Source of the DNA: Opisthocomus hoazin
Lineage: Eukaryota; Chordata; Aves; Opisthocomiformes; Opisthocomidae
DNA length: 64,000 bases
NCBI RefSeq assembly: GCF_030867145.1
Contig: NC_134454.1
Location: forward strand, 65,082,308 to 65,146,307
Reading direction: 5' to 3'
Shown: positions 12,101 through 44,100 of the stretch, piece by piece
Layout: the number at the start of each line of letters is the position of its first letter
Numbering within the stretch: the first letter of the stretch is position 1
Translations under genes and position numbers: made by a program
The notes under the pieces: model-generated
Told to the model about the DNA's origin: nothing
The model's input: the letters and a program-made list of their open reading frames with translations, nothing else
The model's database searches: none

Positions 12101-12562
12101 GATGATGACGGTCTTCTCCTTTGACTCGGCGACGCGGTTGCCGATGTCTTGCAGGGCGGTGCGGGGGGGGGCCGGCACCTTCCCATGCTTGGCGGTGGGC
12201 AGCAAGCTGCTCTTCGCTGCCGTGCCGGTCGCCGACTGGGTGTCCTGCGGGGAGAGGAGAGGGCAGGGCAGTCAGCAGCACCGCGGCGGGGGGGGGGGGG
12301 ACGGGACGGGGGGACGCTGGGCCAGCACTGCTGCGCCCCGAAACTGGAGAGCGGGCGGTGGAGAGCCCGAGGGGCGCCCCGGGAGGAGCAGCGTGCGCGC
12401 GCCCCGCCGCCCTCCCCACCGAGGGGAAAGCGGCGGGCGCGTAAGGGCCCGGGCGCGCTGCCCTGCCGTGCCCTGCCGAACTAGAGGGTCTCCGGGCCGG
12501 GGCCGGCCAGGGCGAGCGCCGAGCTCGCGGTCCGCACCTACCTTGGTAACCCTGAGCGCCAT
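9113..12562 (-). CDS. CCNB1: CCNB1, G2/mitotic-specific cyclin B1 (complete, 8 coding exons, 419 aa)
   Basis: Coding exons in transcript order: 12562-12542, 12244-11948, 11804-11622, 11256-11098, 10701-10465, 10033-9893, 9606-9496, 9223-9113. They total 1260 nt and every junction is phase 0. Cyclin B1 activates CDK1 to drive mitotic entry and is destroyed by the APC/C at anaphase. Features: N-terminus MALRVTK as in human; destruction box RTALQDIGN at residues 35-43; acidic stretch [10 protein letters not shown] before the cyclin fold; MRAIL motif at 186-190, the CDK and substrate docking helix; first cyclin box through FIASKYEE; second cyclin box [20 protein letters not shown] onward; C-terminus ending [13 protein letters not shown]. 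The length is 14 residues short of human (433), mainly in the disordered N-terminal third. The donor of coding exon 3 (GTTGGT) is weak. Exon 1 codes for only seven residues. Cyclin B1 is preferred over B2 because of the start, the C-terminus and the neighbours. Confidence 0.98.
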
Positions 12563-12700
12563 CGCAGAGCAACCTGGAACAGCATTCAGAGTACGGGGCA
12601 TCGCGCAACCGCCGCGCCTTTAAACCCCGCCGCCGCCGCCGCTCATTGGCCGCACGCTGCCTCCCTATTGGTCGCCGGCGGCCCCGCCCCGATGCATTAC
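12563..12700 (-). promoter_or_regulatory. CCNB1 proximal promoter with CHR-like site and two CCAAT boxes
   Basis: Just upstream of the CCNB1 ATG the sequence holds TTTAAA (12619-12624). This is one of the hexamers reported to work as a CHR element, the binding site of the MuvB/DREAM complex; it could also be a weak TATA-like box. Two CCAAT boxes read on the gene's own strand follow at 12645-12649 and 12667-12671. Paired CCAAT boxes bound by NF-Y with a downstream CHR are the known layout of mammalian CCNB1 and CCNB2 promoters. Motifs are seen in the sequence; the function is by analogy. Confidence 0.65.
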
Positions 12701-14490
12701 CGTGGCGACCCGCGGCGGGCGGCCGCTCGGGAAGGGGGCGGGGCTGCGGCCGCGGCGGGCGGGGCAGAGGGGCACGCGCACGGTCCCGGCCCCCGCGGGG
12801 TAGGGGGGGGGCGGAGGCGGCCGGGGTCTGCGGGCGGGGGGGGGCGCCGGGAAAGCCACCGCGGGCTGGCGGCCGCCTCGTCCCAGCGCCCGCGGGCCGG
12901 CGGGACGCCAGACCCGCGCTCCCCGCTGGCAGCGGCCTCGCCCCTGACAGCCCCCGCGACGCTTCGGCGGGAAGAGCGCCGAGGCGCGCCGCGTGGAGTC
13001 GGCGCCTCGCTGGAGAAGCTTTCCCGTCGCCGCACGCGTGGCTCGCCGCCGGGTGGGCGGCGCGCAGCCGCCGCTCGTCTCTCGTCCGTCCCTTTTGCCT
13101 TTGAGGGCGCTGCCGCTAGGCCCGCACCAGCCCTGGCGTCGCAGCAGCTCCGCGAGGCCCTCCGCGGCCGGCCGGGGGGCCCGGGCCCCCCACTCGCAGT
13201 ATCAGCGCCGGACGCGCGCTCTTGTGCTCGGCCGCCAGTGCGCACCCGCCCGCGAGGCACCCGGGCGCCAGCCCACCGCCCGCGGCCTCCAGCTCCTCGG
13301 CCGGCTGCGGGGCCTGCTGCCTGCTGCCGAAGCGCGAAACCAGCACCCGCTGATGCTAACGCTTGGCAAGCGCGAGGGCCCTTCAGTGGCGTTCAGCTCG
13401 CTCGGTGTGAAAAGAAGCAGCCCCCTCTCCACCCGCCTGCCGCGGCGGGGCCAGCGCTCCCCCGGTGAAACGCCGTCTGCTCCGGCAGAACCACCTCAAA
13501 CACGGGTGGCACATGTAACTGCGAGCCGAAGCATTCTGTCTGAACGTCGTTTTCCAAGCCAAGAGATGACCCTGCTCGCAGGCCGGGCGCAATCGCAGCG
13601 CTGTTATGAAGGAACCCGAGTCTGCTGGGGGAGGCAAGGCGAGAAAACCCCTGCCAAAGGCAGGCAGCACAAGAAAACCGGATCAGCTTCCAGAGCTCAG
13701 CTGGTTCTGCAGCGCTTCCCCGAGGACGAGGGGCTGTGATTTGTGCAGTCAGCCTCACCCGACGCAGAAGCCATGCCAGCTTTCAGAAACGTTCTGACCA
13801 CAGCTTTTCAAGTCAGTCCTGTACTACAGGCAGCGTTTTAACACAGCATGGGAAGGAGAGAATGGAATGCAAACTTAACAAACATACAGCCTGTACAAAC
13901 AGCCTGGTCGCAAGAGAAGCAAAGGTGCTCAAGGACATTTGTAACGGCAGTGCTGGTGAATCCGATTTGTTCGTGTAAGTCCTACACCGCTCCACCCACA
14001 CACCCCACTAGCATCACAGGCAGTCTCTGCAATGATACTCAGGTGTTGATCCTAAATCCCAGAACAAGAAAACAGTATGACAAAAGAAGACTGCCACGAT
14101 ACACAGGATGAAGGATGTACTCATTCTTGCTAACCACTGAACTGATTCGCTAAATGCCAAGAAAAATATTTAAGAGCTTCAGAAAAGAAGGAAAGGGGCA
14201 GACAAAGACTGTAAACAGACGTAAAGGCAACTACCTCTCTACAGACATATGCTATTACCCTGTCGTCGGGGTTTTCAAGATGGAGAACTGCTTTCCTTGG
14301 CATTATTAAGACCGCAACGTGTTAAAGTCTGTCTTAAACAGACTCTTTCCAGTCAAGAAGCTTCACTTCACAGTTTGTTTCAGCAACTTGCCAAGTCCCA
14401 GACCACTGTCCCAGTTTCGGAAAGGATGCTCACTGATTAATTATTTTAAACTTCAAACTACCGCATTTGCAGTTATTCATACAAAAAGTA
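12701..14490. other. Intergenic: CCNB1 CpG island and spacer to SLC30A5 3' end
   Basis: The region from about 12700 to 13500 is extremely GC- and CpG-rich and forms the outer part of the CCNB1 island. Long open frames on both strands there (for example 12668-13468) are Arg/Pro/Ala-rich and look like no known protein, so I treat them as GC artefacts. From 13500 to 14490 the DNA is ordinary unique sequence. I see no repeat or gene, though an unspliced noncoding transcript divergent from CCNB1 cannot be excluded. Confidence 0.6.
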
Positions 14491-14497
14491 CAAAAAA

Positions 14498-14503
14498 TTT
14501 ATT
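14498..14503 (-). terminator. Probable distal SLC30A5 polyadenylation signal (AATAAA)
   Basis: The minus strand reads AATAAA within TAAAATAAATTTTTTG, about 0.7 kb past the SLC30A5 stop codon. Two ATTAAA hexamers nearer the stop (15059-15064 and 14955-14960) could give shorter 3' UTRs. The choice cannot be settled without transcript data. Confidence 0.45.
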
Positions 14504-15208
14504 TTACAGTGTGGTTTTGTGATTCTGAGTCTTCCCAGGAAACAGAAAACTGTCTGCATTTTGTTCCCCTCCCAATTTCTCACCATTAACCTGTGGATTT
14601 CTCGCCTTAAAAAATAATTTGATACAAATTTAAAATGGTATCATCTATTTGCTCTGATGCATTAAATTTAGAAATCAGATTTGTACACTGAGACGTAGTA
14701 TAAAAACTGCGTATTTCTATTATCTAACGAAGTGTGCAAAAAACATGACTTCATGATGTTTTTTACTCCCCATAACAAGCGTGTAATTTCAGTTGTCAAG
14801 CTATGTTTGAAAGACAAACATCTTTCATCTGATTGTTTGCATTCCCATATAAACCATTTCCATTTCCCCCTACTAAAATGAAATTATAATCACAATGTTC
14901 CATACTTAAAAGATGGAATATATCCATGCTCACTCACAAGCTGCAAGACTTCTGTTTAATAAACACAAAGTACAGTATTTAGGATTTCCATAATTTTCAC
15001 ATATACAGTGAATATTCAAGTCTATCTTATTTCCTTTATAAAAGCATTTTGATCCAATTTTAATAAAGACTGTATGCTTAAAAAATTCATACATATAGTA
15101 CACTTGCTTCTGTACACTTATGTGCAAGATCCCCTGACAAAAAGTAATACGAATACGGAACCCTACAGCTTCAGCAGTCACACCTCCTTTGGCGAATACA
15201 ACTTTGTA

Positions 15209-35689
<20,481 letters not shown>

Positions 35690-36180
35690 GCCGGGGCGGG
35701 CGAGCGGGCGCGGCCCCGCGCTCCTGCGAGGGAAGAGGCGTGAGGGAAGCGGTTCGAGCGCTCAGGCGCGGCGCGGCCCGCCTCCCCCGCCGCCGGGACA
35801 CCTCGTCCTGCACGGCCGGCCGGCCGCCATCGCGGGAGGGAGGCGGGAAGGGGACGGGAGAAGAAGGCGGGCCGCCCGGCGGCCAGCGCGCAGGCGCCGG
35901 GCGCAGCGCGCAGGCGCCCCGGCGGGGGGGCGGGCACGGAGGGCACGTCGGCGGGCGCGGTCGCTGCCACCGCCCACGGGCTCGCCGCCCTCTGCGGGCT
36001 GCGGGCGGGTGTGGGCGGTGCCTGCCCGCCTGGGTCCTGCCCGGTGCCTGTCGCGGGTGCCCGTTGCGAGGAGCAGCTTGGTGGCTTCGCGCTGTGTTGT
36101 TTCCCCCCCGTGGGGCTGCGCACCTCAGTGTTGCGCTGGGCGGGCAGTGCCAGGGCACCGGCGAACAGAGCGGGAATGAA
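35690..36180 (-). promoter_or_regulatory. SLC30A5 promoter / CpG island with tandem NRF1-like sites
   Basis: Very GC- and CpG-rich DNA upstream of the SLC30A5 ATG. A 14-bp unit, AGCGCGCAGGCGCC, occurs twice (from 35885 and 35905, period 20 bp). Each copy contains GCGCAGGCGC, which matches the NRF1 consensus GCGCANGCGC. GC boxes follow at about 35923-35935. TGCGCAC at 36117-36123 fits the metal-response-element core TGCRCNC, but such short GC-rich matches arise easily by chance. I did not find a clear copy of the zinc transcriptional regulatory element described for mammalian SLC30A5. Open frames here are GC artefacts. Confidence 0.6.
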
Positions 36181-36395
36181 ACGGCGCTTAAAGAGTGGTT
36201 AAGTAACGCCGCGTGTTTGCTAAAGAGGGGTTTGCCACACGCTTTTCGTGGTTTGGTTTCCCAGCCCGCACTCCTGCTTTCAGCTTTGGTTTTACGGTGC
36301 GTTAGAGGCAGCGTGCTTGTCCCGACACTCGTTGTGGTGCATTCAGCCTGCCTTACGGCTGATGCCTGTGGATGTAGCGAGTGTAACGTGGCAGA
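36181..36395. other. Spacer between SLC30A5 island and first LTR
   Basis: About 215 bp of unique sequence where GC content falls away from the CpG island. I see no gene, repeat or strong motif in it. Confidence 0.5.
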
Positions 36396-36980
36396 TGTAG
36401 AGAGAAGTTCTCACTTTAGGTCGGCAGAATCATTGCACAACTAAAACCAAGGCAAGTCTTGGTTCTTCATGGATAATTGGGGTGGTTGTAAGATGAGAGA
36501 CTCCTGATTAATACCCTCTTTAGTCAGCTCGGCCTTAGGAGAGCAGATGTGCGAAATGACAGAGATAGGGAGGATGCAAGATGATTGTAAGACCGGAATG
36601 AAACAACCTGGAAGGACATGGTATACGTGGTCTTAGAACTGGGTTTGCACAGAAACAAGGTCAACCAGTGGAAGCTGTGATGAAGACTACGAGCCTTCAT
36701 CTGAAGACCCCTTACGACCACCCGGAGGTGCCAACAGACATGCGCAAAGAACATTAACGTATGCTAATGAGTTCTAGGAAAAGCCATGATAAGTATTTCT
36801 CGGGAATGTAATGGACATGTATGTTAGCATGGCATAAATGCCTAGTAATTGTGTCTTTTCAGCACGCACATTTGGGCGGGGCTGTACCCTGCGCATCCAG
36901 TGCTGCAGTAAAGAATGCCCGCTTTCTAGAACGCCAAACAAGTTTTAGAGAGTGAATTATTTTGCCGCTTTCCAGTAACA
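36396..36980 (+). mobile_element. Endogenous-retrovirus LTR fossil, copy 1
   Basis: This is one of two related LTR-like units; the other lies at 37609. It begins TGTAG and ends AACA, about 585 bp. Shared landmarks with the second unit include CTTGGTTCT near the start, CTCAGCTTGGCCTT-type sequence, TATACGTGGTCTTAGAACTG, ATATGCTAATTAGTTC-like sequence, and a late promoter/polyadenylation block (CAGTAAAGAATGCCCGC). No gag, pol or env sequence adjoins it. The two units are clearly diverged from each other, so the insertions are old. The boundaries come from comparing the two copies, and the family (ERVL- or ERVK-like) is not determined. Confidence 0.72.
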
Positions 36981-37608
36981 CGGTAGTGTCGTGTGCGGTG
37001 CTGTTGAGTAAGGCTCTGTCAGGGCTCAGCAGGCTTCAGAGTGCCCAGTGCCCTGAACGTGGGGCTGTATCTGTGTACTGCAGCCGTTCTCAATAATAAA
37101 ATCCTCTGTACCATTCACTCTCATTTTCGCAGGACATTGTGCTGTCAGGAGTCGGACGGAATAGGTTGCAGCGATTGGCTGCAGTGTATTACATTACCGC
37201 TTTCCATCTGAAGAAGCTGGTCAGTATGTACAGCCTTGCATCTTGTTTCTGTTAGAAGTGCATTGTGGAATTGCATTTTTTTTTATGCAAGCCTGTCTTT
37301 TTTGTACTACTATGTCCAAAGCCTTACTGTCCTGACCACTGTCAGGATCAAGCAGCAGGAGAGGATTTCCCTGCTGATGGCTCCAAGCCTGTAAGCTCTT
37401 CTACCAAAAATACATTCAGTCTTTTACTTTTTCTCAGGACCTTTGCTGCACATTGATAGAGGGGATTGTAAGAAATGTGAAACTATAACAAAAAACCTTA
37501 ATATTTTATAGTTTTTTAGTAGTCTTTAGTACTGTAACTTGTATTTCTGCATGCATAGTGATCTAACGAAGTAACTGTTACACTAATCCCTGTTTTCTCA
37601 TTAAGGAA
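36981..37608. other. Sequence between the two LTR units
   Basis: About 630 bp with no recognisable viral coding region or primer-binding site directly after the left unit. It contains an AATAAAATC stretch near 37094 and a splice-acceptor-like TTTTCGCAG near 37125, neither with other support. It may be host DNA between two independent insertions or the leftover of one deleted element. Confidence 0.4.
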
Positions 37609-38174
37609 TGTAGTGGAAGGACATGGGCACAAGCTATCACTTAGTCGTTAGACAGAATAATTAAGTGAAACAAAAGTGGTCTTGGTTCTCAGCAAGTAAT
37701 TGGGATGGTTGTGGGATAAAATAGACTCCTAAATAGTTCTACTCATGACAGCTTGGCCTTGGCAGGGCAAATGCGCCAAGCTACAGAGATAAGGAGGCGC
37801 CAAGAGAGCAACAAGACTAGAGCCAAACAACCTGAAGGACACGATATACATGATCCTAGAACTGAGTTTGCGCAGAAACAAATGTCAATCAGCAAACAGT
37901 GTGATGAAGAGGATGGGCCTTCATCTTGGGACTCCCGAAGACCACCCAAAGATGCTAACACACATGCGTGAAAGATATTTACATATGCTAATTAGTTCCT
38001 AGAAATATAATGAATATTTACATGTGTGATTGTATTTAACCTGAAGCAACAGGGTGTCTGGTGCGCATGTTTGGAGGAGAAATCCCCCGTGTGCCCAGCG
38101 CCGCAATAAAAAATACCTGCTTAACAGTATACATTGTACTGTTAGGTTTTTCCTACCGGACCTTCGAATCAACA
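37609..38174 (+). mobile_element. Endogenous-retrovirus LTR fossil, copy 2
   Basis: About 566 bp, same orientation as copy 1. It begins TGTAG, ends ATCAACA, and is alignable along its length: CTTGGTTCTCAGCAAGTAAT, CAACCTGAAGGACACGATAT, TTGCGCAGAAACAAATGTCA, ATATGCTAATTAGTTCC, and an AATAAAAAATACCTGC polyadenylation block. A solitary LTR, or one end of a badly eroded element with copy 1. It is diverged and old. No coding content. Confidence 0.72.
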
Positions 38175-41100
38175 TCCTTCACTGGGTATCTCTTCTTTTT
38201 TTACCTTGTGCTTCAGCAGTCTGGTGTGATCCTCGTTTCCTAGATGAATTTCTAATTATGCAGATTGTTCGGATCAGGTTTTTTGTTTAAGACCTATCAA
38301 ACAAAATGGAGTCCACCCCCGGCAGCCTGGTGATTCAGTGCGTGAGTCGGAAGCCTTGGCGTAAGTGCCTTGTGAGTTGCCTGAGCACTGTCATTGCTTT
38401 GAATAACTAATTCTTCGTGCTCCCACCTGTAGCTGTGCTTACAATCAGCTTCCCTCCCTTGGTGCCCCCGCTTTTTGGGGCAAGGCATCAACTTCATTGT
38501 GCTTCTACCCAAGCCTGATCTTGCTTGTGAAGCCATTATATAGCTGTTTCTTCATGCATGCCCTAGGTAGCTCAGAATTTTCCAGTAATGGTCACGAAGC
38601 TGGGAAGTCCTCCACAATGGTGAGTTTTGGCATTGATCCTCAGTGAAGTGTCTGACACCCAGCTGGTATCACCCCACCTCCAGTGTACCACCAGAGTCTC
38701 TGCACAGAGATTGCTTCACTCACAGGTAAAGCATAGCAACATCCTGGATGACACACAGGGAATGTAACAGTTTACGGAGATGCTACGGAAGAGCACAGGG
38801 AACTAAAATGTCCGGTTGAAACTAGTGGGAAAATTGAGACAGAAGATTGGAAATGACCATATTGTGAGCTAGCAGCCTTTTTCCAGCCGTGTATCAAACT
38901 CCCTGGTTTTGGGACATCCCAACACATGATTTTGGTCCTCGCTTCAGCACTGAGGCGGGAGAAAGAAATCTGGAATCAACTGATGTGAAGGGAGGTGGAG
39001 TGGGGGAGGAATGGAAAGGGATACAGATCAAGTGTCTCAGAGAGAAGAGACTGGAGAGGTGAAAAGAAGGGGGACTGTAACTACTTCCCTTGCCTATTTC
39101 AAGTCCACTCCTACTCGCATCGTATGTTGAATGAGCCTCGGCAATGGCCAGCGGCAGGTTAGAATTCTTTGAAGGAACCACCTCGGGTAGACTAACTGGG
39201 AAGAGAGGGAGGGATGGGAGCGCAGAGGAGTATGGCAGTTGGCAAATGAAAACTTCAGAGTTTTGCTGGTCAGAAATTAAAGATTTTTTATTGTTATTAT
39301 TTTCTAATTGCAGCTTTGCAAAAAAAAAAAAAAAGATTTGCAGTGCAGTTGGGGACCTCTGCATGGCAAGCATAAGGTTGTTAAGAGACATGCTGCCTCT
39401 GCTATTTCAGCTGCCTTGTGAACATCCCTTGAAAGTTGAATGCACAGGTTCTGTCTCCTGTCCAGAAGCCCTCATTTCGCAGCGTGAAGTTACCTGAAGC
39501 CCATGGATCGACCAGAAGATGTCAATAATGTTTGCAGGCAGGAACAAAAAAAAAAAAAAAAGGTGTTTGGTTATTTGCCATGTGCACTGTGTCCGGGAGA
39601 TGGAGATGTTGGCAAACAGCACAAGGGAGCAGACTGCACACCAGAGGCAGGTTTGGTAGATGGCCGTAGGTCTGAGTAGGGGGACCAAGTGCTGTGGGAG
39701 CGGGCAAAGGGTGAGAATCCACCCAGTGGGTCAGAGCTGTGCAGAGGGGGAAAGAAGAAGGCTAGAGTGGCACAGGGGAGAGCTTTTTGGGACCAAAATT
39801 GGGAGAAACACAAAAAATAGAGGTGTGAATTAAGTGACAACATTGCATGGACCAGAGGATGCAGGCATGGATCCTCAACACTCTTTAAGGGTGGGAATAC
39901 ATGGCGTGCTGGGACTGGTTGCTGCCCATCAGTGGCTCGCCTGCAACTCGTGGGTGGTGGCAGCTCGTTGCACAAGCCTTGTGTTGTCCCAGCCGTAGGC
40001 CTCGATGCACTCAGCTGGTCCTTGCCGAGCTCCTGCTCAATGCGTGTCTCGTGCACCCGGGCCTGGTGACATCACTGGCTGCTGGTGGTGCTGGGTGTCC
40101 TGGGCTGGGGCGGTGGCGAGGCACCCTTGCCCAGGCTGTGCGCTCTGGCAGGAACCCTGGCTCAGAGAGCCGTTGGGGAGGACACGTATCCAGCCACGTT
40201 GGCGGTCCTGCCTCACCTGTAAGTGCAGAAGCATACCTAGGACATGAGCTTATGTGTGTGTGGATTTGCCTGTGGTCTTGCCATACTGGAGATCCACCCC
40301 TGGCTCATCAGCCTTGTGCAGTGGTATTTGGTTTGGCCAAGAGGTGTCTTGGCGCCCGCGTGTGAGCTCTGTGATGTCTGAAAACATACCGTGTCTCCCC
40401 TAGTTGTGAGAATACATGTTACTAGACCCTGCCAGGGTCAGTTTGAGGGGCTGTTAAAAGTCGATGTTCATCTGTGCAAGTGGAGCAGGACTGCACACAT
40501 AGATGGCTGCTGCCTTGCCGTAAAGATGGGAGGCAGGTAACTGAAAAACAAAGTTGCAGAAGAAAAAACAGCTGGTGAAACAGGTTAGGATTGTTCAAGG
40601 GAATGGTGAAAATAAGTGACTATTAACTACAGCAAAGTTGGAGTCCGCAAGGATGCCTGAAGGAGAGAGAAACTAAAGTTTTAGAAAGAATAGACAAAAA
40701 AACCCAGAGACTTTATGATTGGAAAGAGAAGCCATACACAGGAGGAAGTGGGGTTCTTAGACAGGGTTTGAAAGGGCTTCTGTTTAAACCCTGCAAAACA
40801 TGCAGAAATGGTGAGAAAATCAAGGCATAAAATCATATGTAGATATTTGTTTCTTTTAGTTCTAAATATGTATTAAGCTAGTTTGGTGGGGGGTTTTCTT
40901 TCATTTTTTCTTAGGATCCTTGCAAAGCCTGTGTTTCTGTTTGCTTAAATATTGGATGTTCCTGAAGACCTGAGTTGTGAAATCAGGTTGTCTACAAGGT
41001 AAGAGCTCGAGGCAAAAAGTGTAGTTGGAGTGTTAGCAGTGGTCCTAGGCTATCTGTTGTACTCCTCGATGAAAATGTGATGTGGTAAAAGGGAGAACGC

Positions 41101-44100
41101 ATGCCTAAGAGATGTTCCTGTGAAACAGTAAAGCTGGTTGTTGCTGCAGCCTGGTGGGACCAAGGGAAACTCGGAAGAAAAAGTCTGAGAGAAATTTTGG
41201 AGGATAAACTTTTTCATTTTTTTCTACTAAAGGAGATCTTGGGGGCAACTGAAGTGAAAAACAATGTGTGACACTTTCTAAGTGATGTACTTCTTTTTGC
41301 CATTTCAAGATTACACTTAACTATGATAGATTAGAAAAAAGAAATCCCCTCCCCTTGAAACCAAACGTACTTAAATTTGTGCTCTATGAAGAGCTGTGGG
41401 GTCATTTCAGGTTTGGGCTTTTAGTCTGTCAAGAAAGATCAAGCACTTTCCTTCTGGGTGGAAGGAAGGGATGTTTATGGGTGCCCCCAAACGCAGGAGT
41501 GGTTACGGGGTGCCGGCTCTGGACTCGGGTCTGCGGGGAGGCACACTCAGGACAGTGGCAAATGTCCTGGTGGGGGAGCTCTGGCAGAGCTGTGCTGCTG
41601 ATGGGCATTTATTCCAAGTTGTGCTTTCATCAAGAGTTTTGTTTAGAAAATATCTTAATAGCTTTGTATTTATTGAGTAATGGCGACACAGATATCTGTT
41701 CCAGGAAAAGCTCACTGGGATTAGCTAAATAATTGGAAAGGCAGAAAATGTCTTTTCTTTCTGGTTTGGTGTGAGAGGACAGTGACATTGCTAAGAGTTG
41801 GCTTCTGCATTTCTTCCTTCTGATTCTAATGCAAGCTGTGCTCTTTTGTTTTTCGTACAGCAAAGGAAAACTGAGCAGAGAGCGGCATTAATGGAAAGTG
41901 TGCAGACATCAGTGGTTCATGGATTTCGGTTCAGTCATGATATTAAACTGATCCACAGCAATTTGCAGAAAATTTCAGTATTGGTGTCTGAGGAAGGGAG
42001 GAAAGGAGGGCAGCTGTCTCTGAAATAATGTCGTGACTTGGATTGCTGTGAATCTCCGTCTTGCACTGCTGTTGTATATCCGTGTATATCACTATGTAAA
42101 CTAGAAAAATTACAGTGATGGAAGAGAAAGAAAAAAAAGCGCCTCTGTTGTAGTAATTCAGAGAAAATAAGTGACATGGCAAGAAAACCTTATTGTGACT
42201 TAAAAATGACATTTTCCTGTTATAAAGTTCCAATATTAACTGTGTAGCAGGAATGAGAAGGGAAAAAAAGGGTGATAGAAAATCAGAAAAGAGCCTGAAA
42301 ATCAGGGTCACTTTAGAGGCTTTCGCGATTTCCTGTAATGTGACATAAACTGTCTATTGTGTTTTTGCTGGGAAATTTGTAGCTGAGGTCAATGTAGCAG
42401 AAAATAAAAGTTGAGAAAACATACACAGGGCTGCTGTGCTGGAATGGGAGTTGTGTTGCTTATTGAACTGGTCACAGATGATGGTGCCTATTCAAATTTA
42501 CATAAAACAAATACTAAAGTGTCTGTCAGTCTGTATTCCAACATGTGTGTTGCTTCCTGTCAGTTTAATTCTGTGTTATCAGGAAGCATTTGTTTAGATA
42601 TAAGCAGCTTTTGTTACTCAGACTCGTTAACACGGGTCTCTGGCGACGGTTTTCCTCCCACTCCCGGCTGCAAACTGTCGGCACTGAGCAGTGGTGCTCG
42701 CTGCGGCTCTGGCACCCTCGTCCCGGCGTGGTCCTGGCTCTGCCATGCTCGGTGCAGAGGGGGCCGGTGGTGGGGGTCTGGCTGGCGCCGGCACCTCCCG
42801 TCTGGAGGACGGTCAGCCTGCTCTGCCAAGCTCCGTGCTCAGGTGCGTGGCCCTGCTGAGAGCTGGTCTGCGGTCTGACCTGGGTTTTTGCCTGAGAAAA
42901 GCAAAAAACCGCAGAGATCAGTCCTCCCTCCCATGTCCCCTCTTAAGGGTGTTGGCCCGTTGGTGGCGGCGAAGCGTGTAGAGAGCTGAGCATCTCGCAG
43001 GGTAGTGCGTGTGGTTTGTGGAGAGAACACACAGCAAGGGCCAGGGAAGTGATGTGGTTTCACAGGGAGCTGAGTCGGGGAATGAACCTCAGTCCTAGGC
43101 CAGTGGTTTAACCTCAAGATCGATTCCTAGTTCATTATGTTGTATTTAATAGTAAACCTGAAATAAGTACTTGAGATTGTCTCACAGATGTTTTTGCAGC
43201 TTTCCAGTCAGAATTAATTAGGTGCTGTGAGTAGAGCACCTGAACCATAAGAAATGATTTACTGCTTTCCTTCCTAAGGATGTAAATTAACACATGTTCT
43301 GTTTTGTTGACACAGTGAATTCTGCGTTAGGAAACTCATGAAGCATGGCTAGTGTGAGTAGAGACAAATGCATGATGCTAACTTTCCATCTGAAAACAGC
43401 AGCTTCAGATAGCTCTTACTTTGTATTTCTTCCCTCCCCGTAACAGTCCTGAGTAACAAGCAACACGTGCTTCTGAGAAGATGAACCGCACAAACCCCAT
43501 TCAAAAGCATTTAGCCTCATTTTTCCCTCTTCCCCAGCATGACTGAAGGTAGCAATTACAGAGTCACGATCATGTGAACATTAGCAATAAAAACCTTGTC
43601 CTCTTCAACCTCCTGGATGGTACGGAGATAACAATGTTAATGGTCAGTCTACACCAGCCCACCTACATTTTCTGTAAGTAGCAGAAAATTCAAGAGAGCT
43701 GGTAATGCAGGCAGGGGAGATGGTGGAGACGTGGTGGACTCAAGGCAATACAAGGTCTAAGTCCTGAGAACCTGCTTCACTGTTCTCCTGCCTCCCCCAA
43801 AATACTGCTCAGGGGCTTAAAAAACAAGCCCCTGGGCATGTGTTCAGAAGAAATATAGCAAAATGTGCTTTGAAAACCCTGTATATGTGCTGCGTTCTGG
43901 TAGACTGTGCCTCTCTGTGTCTGGCTTTGTGCTGATGTAAGCTGTGTATGGCCCATGAGTAAGCGCCTGGACCTGAGGCTCCTGGGTGTGGAGGACTGCA
44001 GATGTGTGGGCTTGAAACAATGTGGATGGTGGGCAAGCTCAGCCTTGGGAACAAGCTTGGCCCAATGCGTAACTTGTACTACAGGCACATTCAGAAACCT

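Noticed and set aside
12646-13739. Frames of 150-266 codons in the CCNB1 island
   Set aside because: They overlap on both strands, are low complexity, have no homology and are expected from extreme GC content.
36117-36123. Metal-response element upstream of SLC30A5
   Set aside because: TGCGCAC fits the seven-base core, but this short degenerate motif is expected by chance in CpG-island DNA; kept only as a note in the promoter entry.
37120-37230. Exon-like segment after a TTTTCGCAG acceptor between the two LTR units
   Set aside because: No downstream donor with frame support, no homology, and it lies between retroviral fossils; too weak to call.
39571-40365. Overlapping open frames of 161 (minus) and 154 (plus) codons
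   Set aside because: The two conflict on opposite strands, are Ser/Pro- or Gly/Leu-rich without recognisable domains, and no flanking splice-linked exons were found.
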